Assembly (NCBI RefSeq): GCF_002105155.1
Contig: NW_019029027.1
Coordinates: forward strand, 248,001-312,000
Direction of reading: 5' to 3'
Source of the DNA: Lobosporangium transversale
Lineage: Eukaryota; Mortierellomycota; Mortierellomycetes; Mortierellales; Mortierellaceae
Length of the DNA stretch: 64,000 nucleotides
Under the pieces are notes generated by a model that ran no database searches, was not told where the DNA came from, and worked only from the letters and a program-made list of their open reading frames with translations. Below are positions 58,661 to 64,000 of the stretch, piece after piece. Each line of letters begins with the position of its first letter. Position 1 is the stretch's first letter. The translations under genes were made by a program, and so were the position numbers.

Positions 58661-61600
58661 ATGCCACCAAAGACAGCATCACCGATAAAGACTAAGACAC
58701 TGGGAGATTTTTTTACCAAAGATGACTCATTACATAGTGCCTCCAAACTTGAGAAACCTGCAAATAATCGTAAGGCGTTAAATACATGGCGTTAAAGAAC
58801 CAATAATTTCATATTTTCTTACAATACATGATCGACTAAGGCCTATTTCCATCTATGTTAAAATACAGAAGCTATGACCAGTACCACTGCTATTATGTCT
58901 GCCGCCAATGATACAGTAGACAGCACTGGTTCACCTAAATCAAAAGCAAAAAAGAAGGCTAATAAAACCAGAACAAAGGAAGATCATGAAAATCAGCAGC
59001 CTATGTCAAATGATGTCGATACACAGCAGGTGCAAAATGATACGCCATCAAAAGATTCTACATTATCGAAAGGGAAACGTACACGCATGGAGGTTTCAGT
59101 TGTTGTCCCATTAATGCAACATCCTCAAGCTGCCTTGGCTACCTCTAAATTTATAGAGAGGCCAATACTTGCTACAGAGGCAGCTCCACCCTCTTCTCTA
59201 ATTGACTCAAAGGAAGCAACGCAGTCTGGCAAACCAACGACTTCTGCCGTCAGTACATCTGGCAGTCTAACTCTTGGTGGAGGCTCTAGCAATATCAGTA
59301 AATTTAACAAGGTTGATACTGCCTCCATGTTTAAGGTCAGAAGCGGGAAGGCTTACATCACTGAAAGCAAACTCAAATTTTCTGCTCATCCATCGGCAAT
59401 CGCAGACTTGTATCGATTTCACGAGTACCGAGAGAGCCTGCAGATGTCTGAAGATTTGTCTCAATATACAGGAGTTAGTGTTGAAACGGACCATGTAGAG
59501 ATCACAAGTATACCGACTAAGCATTATGGACTCATTGCAAAGTTAGTAGAGGAAAGCGAGCTTGTTCTAAACGAAGCAGCTGCTCATATCATGAGCACAC
59601 TCTGTCCTTCTGGATTTGATACTCTTGAGGATCCTACAGCACCGTTCAATGCACAGGATGGTGAAGGGGAGATGGACGTGGATAATGACGTGCAAACGGA
59701 CGGCTCCACGCACGAACAGGCTCTTGTCAAGAGAAATGTCACAACTGTTTCAACGACAGCCATCATGGATGCCATCCAAGCGGTAGCACAGAGAGTCAAT
59801 TATGGTGTACCGGTCTCCAGCCTTCCAGCATCAATTACTGTGACGCCTTCTAACCTATCTGTTTATAGATGGGAGGTGCAAGATATCGACCGTTACTTTC
59901 CGAGCGATATGAAAGCAGTGGTTCTCAAACGAAGGAATAAGCGTATTGGAGCTTCGGCTGCATTAACAGCTTGGTTTCTGGGATTAGAGACAAAGCAGCA
60001 GGAAGAACTCTGTCCCCTTCCCATCACCCCTGTTATAGCTCCAGGAGCTGAAGGTGGTTCGACAATAGGCAAGAAGAGTCGGCTATCTCTGGGCGGTGAA
60101 AGCATGGATGTAGATGCAATTGGGAACCGTACTAACGAAGAACCTTTAGATGCATTGAGTGTCCATAATCAATCAACTGTTGCGGCTGTTGTGGACCCTG
60201 CAGTCCTAGAAGCTAAGTTAAAAGAAGCAGAAGCTAAGAAGAAGGAAGCTGAGGCGAAGGAGGAACGCCGGCTGGAAAAAGAACGCAAAATGCTTGAGAA
60301 ACAGCTGGAGAAGGACCAGAAGGAGGCGGAGCGCTTGCAGAGGGAAGAGATCAAGAGGAAGAAAGCGGAAGAAGAGCGATTGAAAAAAGAGCAAGTAAGT
60401 AAACACATCAAGCTGTTTGCTATAGGGATTTCTCGATTTTTTTCATGCCACTCTTGGCACCCTAACATCAGTTCATCTTTGGGCTACTTAGACCTCCATG
60501 CGGTTTGTTGGTTTTTTCAAACCAATCACAAGTTCTGCCACTAAGAAGGATGCACCTGAGTCTTCTGCAAAAAGCGATTTATCTGCGCCGCCACTTTCAG
60601 AACTATTCCATCCGTTCCATATCAAAAAGAACACTTCTCTAGCACCAATCAATCAATTCACAAAACATATTTCTGCCGAGAAAATTGATGAAGCACTGGA
60701 TATTAAAGCAGGAAAAGATGGGGATTTGAGTGGTATGGACGTGGACATGGATTTGGGTCATAATGTTCCAAAGGTAGCTGAAACAAAGTATGCTAGGGAG
60801 ACAGTGCGCTCGTTGTTCTCAAGGAGACCACAGTCCAAAGGTGTAGATGCGCAGCAGCAAGAAAAGAAACTACCAAGGCATTACAAGTCTATGACTGTCT
60901 CTGAAGCAGTTCGATCAGGATTGTTAGTTCAAGACGAAGGAAATGATATTAGTTACATGCTCACATGGAAAGACATACCCTCCTTACGCATGCGTTTACT
61001 GCAATTTGCAGAGAACTATCGACCTGCTTACTATGGCAAGTGGAAGCTTCTGTAGTTTGTATGGACAGGATATAGTTTGCATAATTTATTTGATATTAAC
61101 CATTATTATTACTCTCTTTTTTTCTTTTTTGCTTGGAACTCTAGGCACTTGGTCGAGACAGAGCAAACGCATTACTGGACGTCGATTTCTTGGTAAGGAT
61201 ACCGAGCTGGTTGACTATGACTTTGACAGTGAAGCCGAATGGGAAGAGGATGAAGAAGGTGAGGAGTGCAAGAGTGATGATGATGAAGAGGACGTAGAGG
61301 ATGTTGGCAGCGATCAGGATGAGGAGGTAAGACCCAGCATTCATGCATTATTAGTTATGATGTTACTGGCATGTTTGAGCTAAGATGTATCAATGTTTTA
61401 TTGGTGTGTTAGGATGATTGGTTAGTTCCCGAAGGATATCTATCTGAGGACGAGGGGTTGGATGCAGGCGAAGAAGGTGGAGCCGAGATAACATCGCAAA
61501 GAAAATCAAAAGAAGTCCGTCGCGTAAGTGAAAGTAGATACCTATCAGTCAGTATTACAAAAAGAAAAAGAAAAAAGAGAAAAAAAGGCATTTGATCTCA

Positions 61601-61915
61601 TATCAACAATCCTTTAATTGAATACAGCCTGCGCTTTCGCAAATGACGCCGATCATCGTCGGCCCTATTTTTGAGACAGTTTTGGGTGAATGCTCAACCC
61701 ATCCGGTGCTGGAGGCTTATCATGTTGAATTCCTAGGAGGTAAATCGATCTATTAGGTTATAATAACGCGTTGAATGTGGGGCTGTCGATATAGCTTTAT
61801 GATAATAACAATTATAATGTCTAATGATTTCTGGCATATTGTAGATTACAATATTGGAATGGATATGTACCATGCTGTGGATTCCTATCCATATCCTATT
61901 CAAGTAGTGGAGTAG
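58661..61915 (+). CDS. Chromatin assembly factor 1 large subunit (CAF-1 p150/Cac1)
   Basis: Histone H3-H4 chaperone that deposits nucleosomes behind the replication fork through PCNA. Exons 58661-58769, 58869-60394, 60492-61035, 61145-61326, 61413-61523, 61628-61739 and 61845-61915 give 884 residues. Features in order: a PIP-like motif TKTLGDFF (residues 11-18; Thr replaces the usual Gln), a long low-complexity part, the Lys/Glu/Arg-rich helix (about residues 440-510), a second FF motif (MRFVGFFKP), the family stretch FAENYRPAYYGTWS, RITGRRFLGKD and the acidic VDYDFDSEAEWEEDEEGE domain. The intron at 61036-61144 begins with GC instead of GT; using it restores the conserved YYGTW junction. Confidence 0.93.
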
Positions 61916-62304
61916 CGCTGTTCATAATTGCGTCCTTTTGAAGCAGGTCTTTTAAGGATGCCCCGACAGAATACATGGCTTATTCTGCTGTTCATAATTG
62001 TACATTAAGGAATAAATAACTCTTCCGACTATCTCTTATAAATCTAGGACTCTCCTGCCACTTTTGTTCTTTTGTTTACCTTATTTAAAATATCTGATAT
62101 CCTTTTCTCTGTTCAACTGTCATCATGTCCAATAACCTTTATTTCCCTACAAACAATTACAAACCACTAGTTCACATTGCTTCTCTGCTGGCAATAATGC
62201 CTACATTGGTGAAATCCACCCGCCTTCTCCACTCTCTGGCTTTGAAAAATAAAATCATCCTTATCCTGGTTTAAGAAGTCATATTCTTATTGGAGTTTAA
62301 TAGC
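61916..62304. other. Convergent 3' region of CAF-1 and MON2
   Basis: Only 3' untranslated sequence is expected here. No motif is recognised. Confidence 0.4.
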
Positions 62305-64000
62305 TCATTTCGAAAGGCCGATCGAACGTCCAGCAGTCTTGAGACAAGACTTCAGCAACAATAGTACCTCAGGATCGTGACAAAACATGGCGTCTGTGAG
62401 GGGTTCATATAGATAAAATAAATGGGCACGTGGCCCTGCGAGAAGCGATTGCTTGAAATTATCTACCATTGAGTCAATATCATTAGTCTTTCAGGAGCGG
62501 AGCCATAAAAAAAAGATAGTTTCGCTATAACGTTCAAATACGCCATCAAGATGCTTACCTTGCGGTGACTCATTCTGACACTCATTCTGGCCATGGGAAA
62601 TAAGGACTCCTGGAACAAGCTCAAGTTCGCTCAGTCGCCGAAGGATTAAGCAAATTTCTTGATGGCGTAGCCGTGGGAAGGGACACTTCCCTAGCAAAGC
62701 CTGATCTGAACTATAGGCATCCAACAGTACGTGGCACCGTTGCATTAATACTGGAGCCGTTATCATGGCTGTCCTAGTTCGAAGCTCTGTCTCAATAGCA
62801 GCAGATGGTTGGTTTGTAGAGTTGGAAACATTGTTTCCCTCAGTGCATTCATTTGGCTCCCCATGTCCTAACGAGCAGAGGTCAAATAGAGTTTCAAGAC
62901 AGGCAAATGCAAATCGTTCGCGCCGTACGGGAACCATTGTGTTTGTGGTTGCATGTAATGTAATGCCTAAGCCTTGTATAATGTCTAAATGAATGTTTTC
63001 CACAGAAGACGAAGATGGAATTGTGGTCTCTCCCTTAGATTCAGATACGCTTGACTGACGAATATTATCAACAGAGAGTGGAGGGGCCGACGATAAAGAT
63101 AAGTTATCAATCATGGACGGCGTGGACAGTATATAAAGGTTAGCAGCATGATCGAGAATCTGAACCAGCTCCCTAAGAGTCTCCAGAGGGACTCGACGGT
63201 ATCCCATGCGAAAGAACACTTTGGATTTTAAGCTCTGAAGGAAAACCAAGTCAAATGACTCATCCATAGCTTGATGTTTCAGAGACATCTCATTAAGTGG
63301 GATTGGCCTATGTCCATGATACGCATAAGCAGTTGTACTTGTGGTTAGTGTTGAATACTATGGCTACAAAAAAGAGAAAAAGAAAAAAATCAGCAAACTT
63401 ACAGTGCAGGGGCCATGGTTCCGCGACAGACCACGACCAGCTCTCGCCAAATTTCGAAAAACTGAGCATCCGGAATATCTAAAAGTTAACAAAGGAAGAC
63501 AGCAGGATTGCGTAAGGACTGGTATTGGCGCTGTATTACTCTGCATTAAAAGGTATCTCACCTAAGGCTACATCATGGTACCTTTTTCAAAACTTTCAAC
63601 AACAGTGATGCTATTTTTGATGGATTCCACAAAGGCGGTTGTGGCCGTTTTCCAAAGTGGGATATCCTCCACATGTTTGTAAGATGGAGGACATTTATAG
63701 CGAAGCTTCATGGCGACACCTAGAGACTGTAAAACAGAGGGGGTTAGCATCAATGATACGTATAGTCCTAGCGGCAAAGTGACATCACGAACAATTCAAA
63801 CGTACTTTGAGTACGCGCGCATAAACACCGCTTGCGTATATTCCTTTTTCTTGTTGATACTTATCCAGCAAGAACACAATCCTCGTTAGCGTCGCCTTGC
63901 ACAGCGCAATATACGTTGGCCTTACAGGCCCTGATGAGTTCAGAGATGTATTCGAAGCACTACTGCCAGTATTGTAAGAGTCGGTTTGGAAGGCTAAGAG
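62305..64000 (-). CDS. MON2: MON2 homologue, C-terminal part (runs off the right edge)
   Basis: Large Golgi/endosome scaffold related to Arf guanine-nucleotide exchange factors, working with Dopey in retrograde traffic. Minus-strand exons: 64000-63806 (partial), 63726-63582, 63478-63403, 63307-62559 and 62462-62305, all in phase, ending TGA at 62305-62307. Family-like stretches are RPTYIALCKATLTRIVFLLD, SLGVAMKLRYKCP and, at the end, HLFYLYEPLTDAMFCHDPEV. The long exon carries a poorly conserved Ser/Asn-rich insert (about 62800-63110). The exon 62559 end uses a GTAAGC donor; without that splice the frame would stop at 62491, losing the conserved tail. Confidence 0.85.

Overview
The window looks like nuclear DNA of an early-diverging fungus, most likely Mucoromycota in the broad sense (Mortierella-like). 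The evidence is intron-rich genes with short GT-AG introns, conserved fungal housekeeping genes, a Crinkler-type protein, a GCR1-type DNA-binding protein, and many long poly(A)/poly(T) tracts placed mostly in introns and intergenic DNA. The taxonomic call is inference. The exon structures were read by eye; reading frame was checked across each junction, and total lengths divide by three for the complete genes.

Left part (1-18 kb): NUP133 (minus, running off the left edge) is divergent from an ankyrin-repeat gene. Next come a right-handed beta-helix protein (minus), a 2.9-kb gene-poor stretch, a small secreted cysteine-containing protein, a gephyrin-type molybdenum cofactor fusion (MogA then MoeA), a 3.6-kb gene-poor stretch with a long pyrimidine-rich leader, and a disordered Ser-rich protein.

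First accessory patch (19-23.4 kb): a Crinkler-family gene with two reading-frame breaks and a solo GCR1_C-type DNA-binding protein.

Housekeeping block (23.4-39.3 kb): VPS26 (retromer), a fused lysine-ketoglutarate reductase/saccharopine dehydrogenase, coproporphyrinogen III oxidase with a mitochondrial-type presequence, mitochondrial ribosomal protein bL17m, a CNS1/TTC4 Hsp90 co-chaperone and a Pho80-type cyclin. A 4-kb gene-poor stretch follows.

Right part (43.3-64 kb): a 19-exon GH38 alpha-mannosidase; a structurally intact Tc1/mariner transposon that appears to sit in an intron of a small opposite-strand membrane-protein gene; GPN1 GTPase; then the second accessory patch. That patch holds a 120-bp hAT-type MITE, a FEN1/XPG-like nuclease with all seven acidic active-site positions, and directly behind it a Fanzor (eukaryotic TnpB-like, RNA-guided endonuclease family) followed by a small hairpin. 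CAF-1 large subunit and the 3' end of MON2 (minus, running off the right edge) close the window.

The XPG-like nuclease plus Fanzor arrangement is the strongest candidate for an undescribed system: two different nucleases in one 3.4-kb locus, possibly one split polypeptide, beside other mobile-element remains.
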